In this document: piece by piece, positions 1-7,549 of the stretch
Layout: each line of letters opens with the position of its first letter
Numbering within the stretch: the first letter of the stretch is position 1
NCBI RefSeq assembly: GCF_002224125.1
Contig: NZ_NCSM01000063.1
Coordinates: 4,596 to 20,274 of the forward strand
Reading direction: 5' to 3'
Source: Streptomyces sp. NBS 14/10
GTDB taxonomy: Bacteria; Actinomycetota; Actinomycetes; Streptomycetales; Streptomycetaceae
DNA: 15,679 bases
Program-made: the position numbers and the translations under genes
The notes under the pieces: model-generated
Seen by the model: the letters and a program-made list of their open reading frames with translations, nothing else
Databases searched by the model: none
Told to the model about the DNA's origin: nothing

Positions 1-69
1 GTGAGCAGCTTCCGGGTCACCTTGTACAGCAAGGACACGATCACGCAAGGCATCATCCCAGCGAGCTGA
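1..69 (+). CDS. C-terminal tail of an unidentified protein (partial)
   Basis: The first frame is open from the window edge to a TGA at 67-69 and would encode the last 22 residues of a protein, ending in GIIPAS. A GTG sits at the very first base, but with no upstream sequence it cannot be judged as a start. Nothing in this short stretch is recognisable. It could equally be chance open frame. Confidence 0.25.
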   Translation: MSSFRVTLYSKDTITQGIIPAS

Positions 70-92
70 CGGCACCTCCCTGACCTGCGGCG

Positions 93-474
93 ATGACTTT
101 TCGAGCGGCACACCGTCCTGCTGGGATTCGTCGGGGCCGTCCCGGCCCAGGCTGAGGGAAGCCGCGAGACGTATTTCACCGGCTGGCACCAAGGTGACGA
201 GTCCCAGCGCTGGGAAGACGAGAACAAGGACAGCGTCAGCACCTCGGTGACACTCAGCAGATGCTCCACCGACGGTGGAACGGACTTCGACTGGGCCAGG
301 CTCAAGCTGTGGAAGAACCGCGCCTTACTCCCCGATGAAAACAAGGGAAGCCGCGACAACTACTGTGGCAAGTCGGCCTGGGGCGACCAGTCCTCCGGTA
401 CGTACTACTTCGAGCTCGACGGCTTCACCAGCGGCGGCACCATGAGCGCCAAGAAGGTCGTCATCGCTTACTAA
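93..474 (+). pseudogene. Small secreted-type protein with an apparently frameshifted 5' end
   Basis: One frame is open from 97 to the TAA at 472-474. Its first part reads like the hydrophobic core and cleavage region of a signal peptide (VLLGFVGAVPAQA followed by EGS). About 100 polar residues follow, rich in Asp, Trp and Tyr, with two cysteines, ending in KKVVIAY. That frame has no ATG, GTG or TTG before the GTG at 247, which would discard the signal region. An ATG at 93 lies in another frame and would supply a short basic n-region (MTFRAAHR) if one base were removed near 100-117. I therefore read this as a small exported protein of unknown function with a frameshift near its start. The alternative is a 75-residue cytoplasmic protein starting at 247. 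A strong hairpin follows at 501. Confidence 0.4.
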
Positions 475-500
475 ACCCGCAGCCGGCAAGGCACGTCTTC

Positions 501-543
501 GCTGGTGCCCTGGTACAGACTCGTGCTGTACCAGGGCACCAGC
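501..543 (+). terminator. Strong hairpin terminator, 18-bp perfect stem
   Basis: Bases 501-518 are the exact reverse complement of 526-543, around a 7-base loop at 519-525. It begins 26 bases after the stop of the small secreted-type gene and is followed by a short pyrimidine stretch (CTCGTTTCCTCTCC). It separates that gene from the ABC cassette, which starts at 609. Confidence 0.75.
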
Positions 544-608
544 CCGCCTCGTTTCCTCTCCTACAGCAGCCGCCACGGATGGCTCCGTTGCGGCGGAATG
601 TGCGACTC

Positions 609-1352
609 ATGGCCTTGGAACTCCGCAGCGTTGTCTTCGGGTACAACCGGAAGACGACCGTGCTTGACGGGTTCGACCTGCGTATCGACAGCCCAGCGAC
701 CGTATTGCTGGGCCCCAACGGGGCGGGCAAGTCCACGCTGATGGCACTAGCCGCCTCCCAGCTCAAGCCCCTCCGCGGAACAGTCAGCTGGAGAGACCGC
801 ATCCCAGCCAGCCGCAAAAACGTAACGGCCTACCGCAAGGCAGTCGCCTGGCTGCCGCAGCACATCACTCCTGTCCCAGGACTGACCGTGCGCGAACAGG
901 TCGCCTACGCCGGCTGGCTCAAAGGCATGAGCCGCGCCGACGCCTGGAACGCGTCCGCCGACACCATCGCACGCGTGGGACTGAGCAAACTCGCCGAGAG
1001 GCGAAGCCACCAAGTCTCCGGCGGCCAACTGCGCCGCATGGGCATCGCCGGAGCACTCACCCATCACAGCGAACTCATCCTCATGGACGAGCCGACCGCC
1101 GGCCTGGACCCCACTCAACGCAAGGTCTTCCGGTCCTTACTCGAACAACTCGCCGATGACGTCCACATCATCGTCTCCACCCACCAGACCGAAGACCTCG
1201 CCGACCTCTACCAGCATGTGATCGTCCTGGACCACGGCACAGTCCGCTTCCACGGCACCACCTCCCAATTCCACGCAACCACCGACAACGACGAAGGCCC
1301 ACGCGAACGCGCGGAAGCGGCCTATGCCCAACTCGTCGGCGAGGAGATCTGA
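609..1352 (+). CDS. ABC transporter ATP-binding protein
   Basis: A 247-residue cytoplasmic ATPase subunit of an ABC transporter that hydrolyses ATP to drive the membrane partners encoded next. Every core motif is present: Walker A GPNGAGKST at residues 35-43, Q-loop Gln84, signature VSGGQ at 136-140, Walker B LILMDE at 156-161 and switch His192. The fold and the lack of a lipid- or peptide-specific extension fit exporter or drug/bacteriocin-type ATPases. I chose the ATG at 609, where the conserved first strand begins (MALELRSVVFGY), over an in-frame ATG at 579 that adds ten basic residues and has no ribosome-binding site. The next gene starts 3 bases after the stop, so the two are probably translationally coupled. 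The substrate is unknown. Confidence 0.9.
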   Translation: MALELRSVVFGYNRKTTVLDGFDLRIDSPATVLLGPNGAGKSTLMALAASQLKPLRGTVSWRDRIPASRKNVTAYRKAVAWLPQHITPVPGLTVREQVAYAGWLKGMSRADAWNASADTIARVGLSKLAERRSHQVSGGQLRRMGIAGALTHHSELILMDEPTAGLDPTQRKVFRSLLEQLADDVHIIVSTHQTEDLADLYQHVIVLDHGTVRFHGTTSQFHATTDNDEGPRERAEAAYAQLVGEEI

Positions 1353-1355
1353 CCC

Positions 1356-2624
1356 GTGCTGCTGCGCACAGTCCTCCGCCTATCGTCGGCCACCCGCGTC
1401 CTGCCTTTCCTCATCGGCTTCGTCGTCATCGCCCTTGGCGACAACCTCACCCAATGGGTGACCCCTCGCTACTGGCTCTCCGTCAGCGGCAGCGCCAGCC
1501 TCGCCCTCACGTTCGTCGGACCCGCGTGCGCTGGCGCCGGAGCCTGGGAAGGAAGCCGTATCAGACGCGCACGCATCTTCGAGCAGAGCACCGTCCGCTC
1601 ACCACTGGCGATCGCCTTCCCCCTCCTGCTGCCCGTGTGGGGCATGGGCTTGATCGGTATGACCGCGGCTCTCACAGTTTCAGCCGCGGCCGCAGGCGTG
1701 GGTATCGGCATGCCGAACCCCGGCATCCTGACCGTAGAAGCCGTGATGCTCGCGGCCAACACCCTGGTCGGCTATCTCCTGGGACGCCTGCTCCCGCCCA
1801 CCGCCGCAGTCCCATCCACTCTGATCACCAGCTTCTTCGTCAACGCCTACCCGGCTTCCTGGAGCGTCCTGTGGATCCGGCACCTGGTCGGCGGAGCACT
1901 GAGCGATTGCTGCACGCTAGACCAGAGCCTGGACCCGGCGGCGGTGTTGAGCGCCATTGTGTTCGGCCTGGCTGTCTGCCTGGCAGCTGCGGTACTCATT
2001 CATCACAGCAAGAGCCTCCTGGCTCTTGCCGCGGCACTCGTACTATTAACCGGGGGATTCGCCCTTGGCGCGGCCTGTGCCCGCGATATGGGGGCCGAGC
2101 CGGTCGTCTCCCGGTCGACCAGCGCGCTGGTCTGCGACGCCGGCCGGCCCCGGATCTGCCTGTGGCCCGAGATGAATCACCAAGCCGCCATGATCCGCAC
2201 CGAAGGACACAAGGCCGTCGACAAGCTCCGTCAGGCTGGAGTGAAGGTGCCTGCCACGCTGACCATGGCCGACCGGCCCGGACGCGACGAGGCCAAGCTC
2301 GCCATCGGCGCCGACACCAGCGTCGCCGATGTCCGCACGGGGGTGGCGGCAGGCCTGATCCCGCCCTTCCCTAAATGCGCGGAAAACGGCGAACCCTACC
2401 CCGCCGCCGATGCCTATGGCCCCATCGCAGCGTGGCTCTCCCTCACCGCTGGTGCCTCATCCCACACCCTCATGAACCGAGTCGCACCGCCAGAACTAGC
2501 CCTCGCTCAGCACGTCCTCAAACAGCCCCAACAGGTCCAGCTCGCCTGGTATGAGCGCAACGCTCAAGCGATGCGATCCTGCAACGCGCGACCCCCGTTG
2601 GGCATCAAGAGGAGCCATACGTGA
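1356..2624 (+). CDS. ABC-transporter-associated membrane protein with C-terminal soluble domain
   Basis: A 422-residue protein. Roughly the first 240 residues form about six or seven hydrophobic segments (near 14-32, 46-64, 84-112, 122-143, 150-170, 194-215 and 218-240). A soluble domain of about 180 residues follows, probably outside the membrane, containing ICLWPEMNHQA near residues 268-278. The GTG start at 1356 has GAGGAG 8-15 bases upstream, inside the end of the ATPase gene. The stop overlaps the next gene by four bases. Position and topology make it the permease partner of the ATPase. I associate this architecture with actinobacterial ABC-linked proteins carrying a C-terminal domain of unknown function (possibly DUF7224), but could not check this. 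The Trp-Pro-Glu/His motif hints at a metal- or substrate-binding ectodomain; that is inference. Confidence 0.75.
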   Translation: MLLRTVLRLSSATRVLPFLIGFVVIALGDNLTQWVTPRYWLSVSGSASLALTFVGPACAGAGAWEGSRIRRARIFEQSTVRSPLAIAFPLLLPVWGMGLIGMTAALTVSAAAAGVGIGMPNPGILTVEAVMLAANTLVGYLLGRLLPPTAAVPSTLITSFFVNAYPASWSVLWIRHLVGGALSDCCTLDQSLDPAAVLSAIVFGLAVCLAAAVLIHHSKSLLALAAALVLLTGGFALGAACARDMGAEPVVSRSTSALVCDAGRPRICLWPEMNHQAAMIRTEGHKAVDKLRQAGVKVPATLTMADRPGRDEAKLAIGADTSVADVRTGVAAGLIPPFPKCAENGEPYPAADAYGPIAAWLSLTAGASSHTLMNRVAPPELALAQHVLKQPQQVQLAWYERNAQAMRSCNARPPLGIKRSHT

Positions 2625-3214
2625 TCTGGTGGTTCAAGGCCCGCGCCGTACCCGCACTGACAGCATCCGTCCTCGCGACCAACGCGCTAGGACTGCTCAT
2701 GGGCAACACCGAACTCCCTGTGCCCGTGCTCACAGGCCAGTCCGGCACCTTCCTCGTAGGCCACCTCATCACATTGCTCCCGGCAGTGATGCTGCTCCAC
2801 GGCATGGGACGTGGCGACCTACGCACTGAAAGCGTCGCCTGCCGACCTCTGCGGTTGTGGGACGCCGCCCTCGGCTCAGCGGTCGCCGCCACCGGAGCAG
2901 GGACGGCAACGCTCTGCTACGCCCTCGGGGCCGACAGCATCGCCCTGATCCTGGGGCGCAACATTGCCGGATACGTCGGCCTCGCCCTGCTGCTATTCCC
3001 CTTCTTCGGCCACCGCATCGCGGCTGTCATCGTCGCTGTCGTGCCACTGCTGTTTGCAGCGACCGGTTGGACGACCGGCGGGCGCCCCGAGCCGTGGGCC
3101 TGGATCCTGTATCCCGCCGATTCGGTGGCAGCCCCGTTCATCACGGCGGCCATTGTCCTTGCGGGCATTCTCGTGTGCCTCACGCGACAGCGTCCGTTGC
3201 GGTTTGCCGTGTAA
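2621..3214 (+). CDS. Small integral membrane protein of the ABC cassette
   Basis: A 197-residue, very hydrophobic protein with about six predicted membrane segments (near 9-28, 41-60, 78-100, 107-128, 133-149 and 168-187) and short basic ends. Its GTG start overlaps the stop of the preceding gene (GTGA), with AGAGGAG about 7 bases upstream, so it is co-translated with the permease-like protein. It has no recognisable catalytic motif and is probably a second membrane component or accessory subunit of the transporter. No terminator was found after it. The insertion sequence begins about 50 bases downstream and may have displaced what followed. Confidence 0.75.
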   Translation: MIWWFKARAVPALTASVLATNALGLLMGNTELPVPVLTGQSGTFLVGHLITLLPAVMLLHGMGRGDLRTESVACRPLRLWDAALGSAVAATGAGTATLCYALGADSIALILGRNIAGYVGLALLLFPFFGHRIAAVIVAVVPLLFAATGWTTGGRPEPWAWILYPADSVAAPFITAAIVLAGILVCLTRQRPLRFAV

Positions 3215-3265
3215 GACGTACTTCTTGGCGGGTGTGCTGCGATCTACGGCGTGACTCGAGCAACG

Positions 3266-3298
3266 TGTGGGGCTCGGTTATTCATCGCTGCTGGTCAA
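3266..3298 (+). repeat. Left terminal inverted repeat of the IS
   Basis: The reverse complement of this stretch matches 4421-4453 at 28 of 33 positions by hand alignment, including the blocks TTGACCAG, AGCGATGA and CGAGCCCC. Confidence 0.8.
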
Positions 3299-3338
3299 AC
3301 GCCCCACCCGGCGTGCACGGAGCTGCGACCATGATGGG

Positions 3339-4424
3339 ATGATCGTGTCGCTCCTGTACCAGGTGACTCGACGCCTTCTCGCCGTCCCGACAGTGCTTCT
3401 GCGGCGGGACACCTCGAAGGAGGCCGAACTTCTCGTCCTGCGCCATGAAAACGCCGTGCTACGACGCCAACTACAAGGACGAGTACGTTACGAACCCGCA
3501 GACCGCCTGTGGTTCGCCTCCCTTTCCTCCCTGATCCCTCGCCGCCGCTGGGCCACGGTCTTCCCCATCACCCCCAGCACGCTCCTGGCCTGGCACCGCA
3601 ACCTCGTCGCCCGCCGATGGGACTACTCCCGACGACGCCGAGGTCCCGGACGGCCGCCCACGCAGGCCGCCATCAAGAACCTCGTACTGCGCCTCGCCCA
3701 CGAGAACAGCCGATGGGGCCACCGCCGGATTCAAGGTGAACTGGCCCGGCTCGGACACCCGATCGCCGCCTCCACCGTCTGGCAGATCCTCCACGCCGCA
3801 GGCATCGATCCCGCACCACGCCGCACTGGTCCAATCTGGCGCGAGTTCCTCTCTACGCAGGCCACCGGCCTCATCGCCTGCGACTTCCTCCACATCGACA
3901 CCATCAGCCTGCACCGCCTGTACGCCCTGGTCTTTCTCGAGCACCGCACCCGGCGCCTGCACGTCGCCGGCGTCACCGCACACCCGACCGCGGCCTGGGC
4001 CACCCAGCAGGCCCGCAACCTCGCCACCGACCTGGGCATACGCATGGACTCGCTGCGCTTCCTCATCCGAGACCGCGACAGCAAGTACACCGACGCCTTT
4101 GACGCCGTGTTCCAGGCCGAGGACATCGAGATCATCAAGACGCCGGTCCGCGCACCGAAGGCCAACGCCCACTGCGAACGCGTGGTCGGCACCCTCCGCC
4201 GGGAAGTCCTGGATCACATACTCATCCTCGGCGAAGCTCACGCGCGTCAGGTCCTGGCCACGTACCAGAGGCACTACAACGCGCACCGCCCCCACCGGGC
4301 CCGATGCCAACTACCTCCCCAAGCTCACGGACAACCACCTCCGGTCCTGGAGCCGGCCAGCCGCAGAGTCCTGCGCACCCGCATCCTCGGCGGCGTGATC
4401 AACGAGTACAGATATGCCGCTTGA
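3339..4424 (+). CDS. Transposase with integrase (rve) core, DDE type
   Basis: A 361-residue transposase that cuts and joins the IS ends. The N-terminal third holds a Leu/Arg-rich helical region and an HTH_21-like segment (HENSRWGHRRIQGEL, residues 121-135). The rve catalytic core follows with Asp182 (ACDFLHID), Asp245 (RDRDSKYT) and Glu280 (CERVVG), a DD-about-35-E spacing. The protein ends RILGGVINEYRYAA, a tail shared with the partial transposase at the right edge of the window. I chose the ATG at 3339; a GTG at 3345 is possible. The ATG-equivalent at 3267 lies inside the left inverted repeat and is unlikely. The stop codon lies within the right inverted repeat. It is one uninterrupted frame, so unlike classic IS3 it needs no programmed frameshift. 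Confidence 0.85.
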   Translation: MIVSLLYQVTRRLLAVPTVLLRRDTSKEAELLVLRHENAVLRRQLQGRVRYEPADRLWFASLSSLIPRRRWATVFPITPSTLLAWHRNLVARRWDYSRRRRGPGRPPTQAAIKNLVLRLAHENSRWGHRRIQGELARLGHPIAASTVWQILHAAGIDPAPRRTGPIWREFLSTQATGLIACDFLHIDTISLHRLYALVFLEHRTRRLHVAGVTAHPTAAWATQQARNLATDLGIRMDSLRFLIRDRDSKYTDAFDAVFQAEDIEIIKTPVRAPKANAHCERVVGTLRREVLDHILILGEAHARQVLATYQRHYNAHRPHRARCQLPPQAHGQPPPVLEPASRRVLRTRILGGVINEYRYAA

Positions 4425-4453
4425 CCAGGAGCGATGATTATTCGAGCCCCGCA
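4421..4453 (+). repeat. Right terminal inverted repeat of the IS
   Basis: This is the partner of 3266-3298. It begins inside the transposase stop codon and ends in GCCCCGCA, matching the left end in inverse orientation. Confidence 0.8.
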
Positions 4454-4508
4454 GGGTGATCGGCTTCGGGGATCAATCAGGACGTGGTTAGCGGTTAGCC
4501 CCTGATGA

Positions 4509-5414
4509 TCAGGTCGCGGCCGTGATGCGGGTGGCGTAGACCCGGTGGGCCTTGCGCTCGGCCGGGCTGGCCGTGTCGGTGGCGAGGACGGCACTCTGCT
4601 GCAGCACGGCGTGGTGGAGTTCGAGCGGCACGGTGATCCGGAGCGAGTGGCCCTGGCCACGGCGAATGGTCCGGCCGGAGGCGAGCGCCGCGCGAACAGC
4701 TTCGTCGCCTGCGGCGCGCAGGTGGTCGGCAAGCAGGCCGGGCAGGTCGAGGGTGACCACCTGGTCCGGCTCCGGCTGCTGCTCGGCGGGCGGGTCATGG
4801 AGGACGTCGAGCTGCTCGGGCAGTTCGCGAGCGCCGGCGGCGTCCAGGATGCGGCGGATCGTCTTCGGGTCGACCTGGTGCTGCCGGGCGAGGGCCTTGA
4901 CGGCGATGCCTTCGCCGAACGCCTCGACCACCTTCGCCGCCTGCTCCGGGTCGAGCGCGGCGGGGCGGCCGAGCGTCTTGCCGGAGGCTTCGGCGGCGGC
5001 GACGCCTTCGCGGGTGTTCTCCGAGATCATGTCGCGTTGGAACTCCAGTACGGCGGCGAGCACGTTCACCATCATCTTGGTGCCGGGGTCGCCGGAGGCG
5101 AGGTCGATGCCGGACAGCAGCCCGGACTCGACTCGCAGGTGCAGGCCGCGGCGGATCAGCACCGGCCGCAGGGCGAGGATGTCCGCCACCGAGCGGAAGA
5201 GCCGGGCGGCGTCGGCGATGCGGATGGTGTCGCCGACGGCGGCCTCGTTCAGCAGCCGGGTGAAGCCGAGGCGGTCGAGGGAGAGCTGCCGGGTGGAGGT
5301 GGCGGGGTCCTCGTAGACGGGGGCGCCGGCCGCCAGCAGCGGGGCCAGGGCATGGCGCTGGCGGGCGTCGGTCTGCTTGTCGGTGGAGTGCCGCAGGTAG
5401 AGCCGGTCGGCCAT
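4509..5414 (-). CDS. Serine recombinase (resolvase/invertase family)
   Basis: A 301-residue site-specific recombinase. The catalytic domain starts YLRHSTDKQ with nucleophile Ser10 and Arg8. The active-site arginines lie in ARLFRS (Arg71, Arg74). The long E-helix at about 120-150 ends in the family's GRP. A resolvase-type helix-turn-helix follows (about 155-190, ending KTIRRIL). About 110 further residues at the C-terminus, ending in KAHRVYATRITAAT, are longer than in a typical 185-200 residue resolvase and have no recognised function. The ATG at 5414 is preceded by GGGGAGGCGAAGAG, a good ribosome-binding site; longer forms run into the repeat-rich upstream DNA. It could be the resolvase of a Tn3-type element, whose transposase lies at 13089, or an independent recombinase. 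Confidence 0.85.
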   Translation of the reverse strand: MADRLYLRHSTDKQTDARQRHALAPLLAAGAPVYEDPATSTRQLSLDRLGFTRLLNEAAVGDTIRIADAARLFRSVADILALRPVLIRRGLHLRVESGLLSGIDLASGDPGTKMMVNVLAAVLEFQRDMISENTREGVAAAEASGKTLGRPAALDPEQAAKVVEAFGEGIAVKALARQHQVDPKTIRRILDAAGARELPEQLDVLHDPPAEQQPEPDQVVTLDLPGLLADHLRAAGDEAVRAALASGRTIRRGQGHSLRITVPLELHHAVLQQSAVLATDTASPAERKAHRVYATRITAAT

Positions 5415-5500
5415 TGCTCTTCGCCTCCCCGGTGGGCCGGGCGGGGCCCGGCGGTGGCCGCGGACCACTCTAGCGGGGGCTGAATGGGGAGGCGGAACGG

Positions 5501-5600
5501 TGGACCGGATTCGATTGGATCGGCGGCCGGTTCCGGCAGGTCGGCGGGCCGAGCCGATTGGATCTGCGCCTGGGGGCGGAATCGACCGATTCCGCCCCCC
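5501..5600 (-). other. Candidate recombination (res-like) site before the serine recombinase
   Basis: Within 100 bases just upstream of the recombinase gene are a 10-bp direct repeat, CGATTGGATC at 5512-5521 and 5555-5564, and a nearly perfect palindrome at 5572-5599 sharing the CGATT core. Resolvases commonly bind three such imperfect dimer sites beside their own gene, and the spacing here suits that, but the assignment is inference. The remaining gap to 5782 shows no convincing gene. Confidence 0.4.
5572..5599. repeat. Palindrome with 13-bp perfect arms
   Basis: GGGGGCGGAATCG at 5572-5584 is the exact reverse complement of 5587-5599, separated by only AC. A two-base gap is too tight for an ordinary RNA loop, so a dimeric protein-binding site is more likely than a terminator. 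Confidence 0.7.
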
Positions 5601-5782
5601 GCCCGCCATTCGACCGGCAGTGCACGTCCGGTCACATCAACCGACAACCGTTCAGTCGCCTACCGGCGCATTGGGGGCAGCCCACCCTTGCCGGTCGCGA
5701 GCGTCAAAAGTTTTGCCAGTAACCCGGACTCTGCGTTCCGTTCCTACCGTGACCCCTGCTGCGAGCGCCTGCCTTCGCGGTC

Positions 5783-6691
5783 TCACGGGGAGGCGGGGTA
5801 CCCGCTGGAGGCGACCCATTGTCGGGTGAGGCGGACGAAAGCCCGGGCGGCGGCGCTCTGGTAGGCGCCCGAGCGGCGGAGGAGAGCGACGGTGCGCTCG
5901 GGCAGGGGCGGGTCTAGAGGGACGGGGCGCAGGTGGGAATGGTCGCGGGCGATCGCCGCGGGCAGGACCGAGGCCAGAGGGGTGCGCCGGACTATCTCGG
6001 TGACGGCGTGGATCGAGTTGGCTTCCACCGCGATGTGCGGTGTGGTGCGGTGCCTGTCGAAGTACGCGTCGATGTGCCTGCGGGTGACGAAGTGGCTGCT
6101 GAGCAGGGCCAGAGGGCGCCCCTCCAGTTCGCGCACCGGTAGTGGTGCGGTGCGGTCGGTGTCGGGGTGGTGGGTGCCGACGACGAGGCCGAGGGTTTCG
6201 GTGAACAGGTTCTCTGCGGTGATGCCGGGCAGGTGGGAGCCGTGGAAGGCGATGCCGAGATCGAGGTCGTCGGCGAGGAGGGCGGACTCGATGCGGTCCT
6301 GCGTCATCTCCCTGATGCTCAGGGAGATGTGGGGGTGGCAGGCGTGGAGCTGCCCGGCGAGGGGGCCGATGAGGTAGGTGGTGAAGGTGGGGGTGACCGC
6401 CAGGCGCAGGCTGCCGCGGGAGAGGTCGGCCACGTCGTGGACGGCGCGTTCGGCGGCGGCGAGTTCCTGCAGGGCACGACGGGCGTAGTGAAGGTAGGCC
6501 TCGCCGGCGTCGGTGAGTCGTACGGCACGGCCGGTGCGGTCCAGCAGCTGCGCGCCCACCACGCGTTCCATCTGCCTGATCTGCTGCGACAGGGTGGGCT
6601 GGGAGATGTGCAGGGACTCGGCGGCCCGGGTGAAGCTGCCGTGTTCGGCGACGGCGAGCAGATAGCGCAGATGACGCAGTTCGAAGCCCAT
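5783..6691 (-). CDS. cynR: LysR-family regulator, CynR-like
   Basis: A 302-residue LysR-type transcription factor. The winged helix-turn-helix is at residues about 2-60 (GSFTRAAESLHISQPTLSQQ). The periplasmic-binding-protein-like sensor domain follows from about 90, where LRLAVTPTFTTYLIGPL begins the effector-binding fold. It is divergent from the carbonic anhydrase and cyanase genes, the standard arrangement for CynR, which activates the cyn genes in response to cyanate. The name therefore rests on context plus family. I chose the ATG at 6691; a TTG at 6715 adds eight residues and would overlap the predicted operator. No clear ribosome-binding site precedes the ATG. The box at 6700-6718, only 9 bases before the start, suggests autoregulation. 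Confidence 0.85.
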   Translation of the reverse strand: MGFELRHLRYLLAVAEHGSFTRAAESLHISQPTLSQQIRQMERVVGAQLLDRTGRAVRLTDAGEAYLHYARRALQELAAAERAVHDVADLSRGSLRLAVTPTFTTYLIGPLAGQLHACHPHISLSIREMTQDRIESALLADDLDLGIAFHGSHLPGITAENLFTETLGLVVGTHHPDTDRTAPLPVRELEGRPLALLSSHFVTRRHIDAYFDRHRTTPHIAVEANSIHAVTEIVRRTPLASVLPAAIARDHSHLRPVPLDPPLPERTVALLRRSGAYQSAAARAFVRLTRQWVASSGYPASP

Positions 6692-6699
6692 GGAACAGA

Positions 6700-6718
6700 C
6701 TATAGATGAGACCAATAG
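6700..6718. promoter_or_regulatory. LysR box (T-N11-A) between cynR and cynT
   Basis: CTAT at 6700-6703 and ATAG at 6715-6718 are perfect inverted halves around 11 bases, the classic T-N11-A form of LysR binding sites. It lies in the divergent intergenic region, 9 bases from the cynR start and about 100 from cynT. A possible plus-strand -10 (TATAGG, 6746-6751) would place the box around -50, suitable for activation. The -10 call is weak. Confidence 0.55.
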
Positions 6719-6816
6719 CTTTCATGCTCACAGCGTCTTGGACGCTATAGGTAGTGCTCATGCACGGTGGATCTCGTCAGCCCACACGACTTCGGTACTC
6801 GCCAAAAGGAGTGGCC

Positions 6817-7434
6817 ATGCACGACCTCGCCAAGGGAGTCGCACATTTTCAGCGCGGCGTCTTCCCCGCCAAGGCGGAGCGTTTCCGGCGCCTCGCCACC
6901 ACGCACCGGCCCGGCACCTTGTTCATCAGCTGCTCCGACGCGCGTGTCGTACCGGAGCTGATCACGCAGAGCGAGCCGGGCGAGCTGTTCGTCATCCGCA
7001 CGGCCGGGAACCTGGTGCCCGCCTATGCCGCCGGCGCCGACGGGGTGGCGGCGAGCATCGAGTACGCCGTGGCCGTCCTGGGCGTGGCCGACATCGTCGT
7101 CTGCGGTCATTCCGGCTGCGGGGCAATGACCGCCCTGGCCGACCACCACGACCTCACCGCCCTGCCGGCCGTCGCCCACTGGCTGCGACACGCGGACGCC
7201 TCCCTGGCCCGTGCGGCGCACGCCGCCGAGCCCACGGCCGGGGAGGACAAGGTCGGCGCCCTGGTGCGGAGCAACGTGATCGCCCAGCTCGCGAGCCTGG
7301 AGACGCACCCCAGCGTCGCCGGGGCCCTGGCGGCGGGGACGCTCACGCTCCGCGGCTGGGTCTACGACATCCCCACCGGCGCAGTTGACCAGCTCGACCC
7401 CGGCACGGGCTCGCCCGCCGCCCTCGCGGCCTGA
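6817..7434 (+). CDS. cynT: Beta-class carbonic anhydrase (CynT-like)
   Basis: A 205-residue cytoplasmic zinc enzyme that interconverts CO2 and bicarbonate. Zinc ligands are Cys39 (SCSDAR), His98 and Cys101 (CGHSGCGAM); the Asp41-Arg43 catalytic dyad is intact. Length and motifs fit bacterial beta-carbonic anhydrases. The ATG at 6817 has AAAGGAG 6 bases upstream; an in-frame ATG at 6760 has no such site. Its place between cynR and cynS indicates the CynT role: replacing bicarbonate consumed by cyanase and limiting CO2 loss. The gap to cynS is 115 bases, so cynS may have an additional promoter, although co-transcription is likely. Confidence 0.92.
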   Translation: MHDLAKGVAHFQRGVFPAKAERFRRLATTHRPGTLFISCSDARVVPELITQSEPGELFVIRTAGNLVPAYAAGADGVAASIEYAVAVLGVADIVVCGHSGCGAMTALADHHDLTALPAVAHWLRHADASLARAAHAAEPTAGEDKVGALVRSNVIAQLASLETHPSVAGALAAGTLTLRGWVYDIPTGAVDQLDPGTGSPAALAA

Positions 7435-7549
7435 TCCGCCCCGCGCCCTCTTCTCCAGGCGGCCGCCGTCCGGCGCCCCTGGTCCCTCGACCGATCGAGT
7501 CCGCTGTGCCCGCCGAGGTGCGGGCCGGCACGTAGGAAAGGAACACCCC

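Larger units (their letters stand above)
3266..4453 (+). mobile_element. Complete insertion sequence, about 1.19 kb, single DDE transposase
   Basis: The element is bounded by imperfect terminal inverted repeats at 3266-3298 and 4421-4453. Both ends begin TGNGGGGCTCG when read inward, giving the TG...CA form usual for IS ends. One transposase fills the interior. No obvious target-site duplication is visible (flanks ACG and GGG), so it may be old, or the flanks may have rearranged. It lies between the ABC cassette and the recombinase gene. Confidence 0.8.

Noticed and set aside
3471..4310. 279-residue minus-strand open frame inside the IS
   Set aside because: It is antisense to the intact DDE transposase and has no domain or ribosome-binding site.
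4501..4513. CCTGATGATCAGG palindrome at the recombinase stop as a terminator
   Set aside because: The arms are only 6 bp around one base and the palindrome overlaps the stop codon; it is too short to support a call.
4545..5483. Long plus-strand open frames opposite the serine recombinase
   Set aside because: They are shadows of the recombinase in GC-rich DNA; the products are low-complexity, while the minus-strand protein has a full catalytic motif set.
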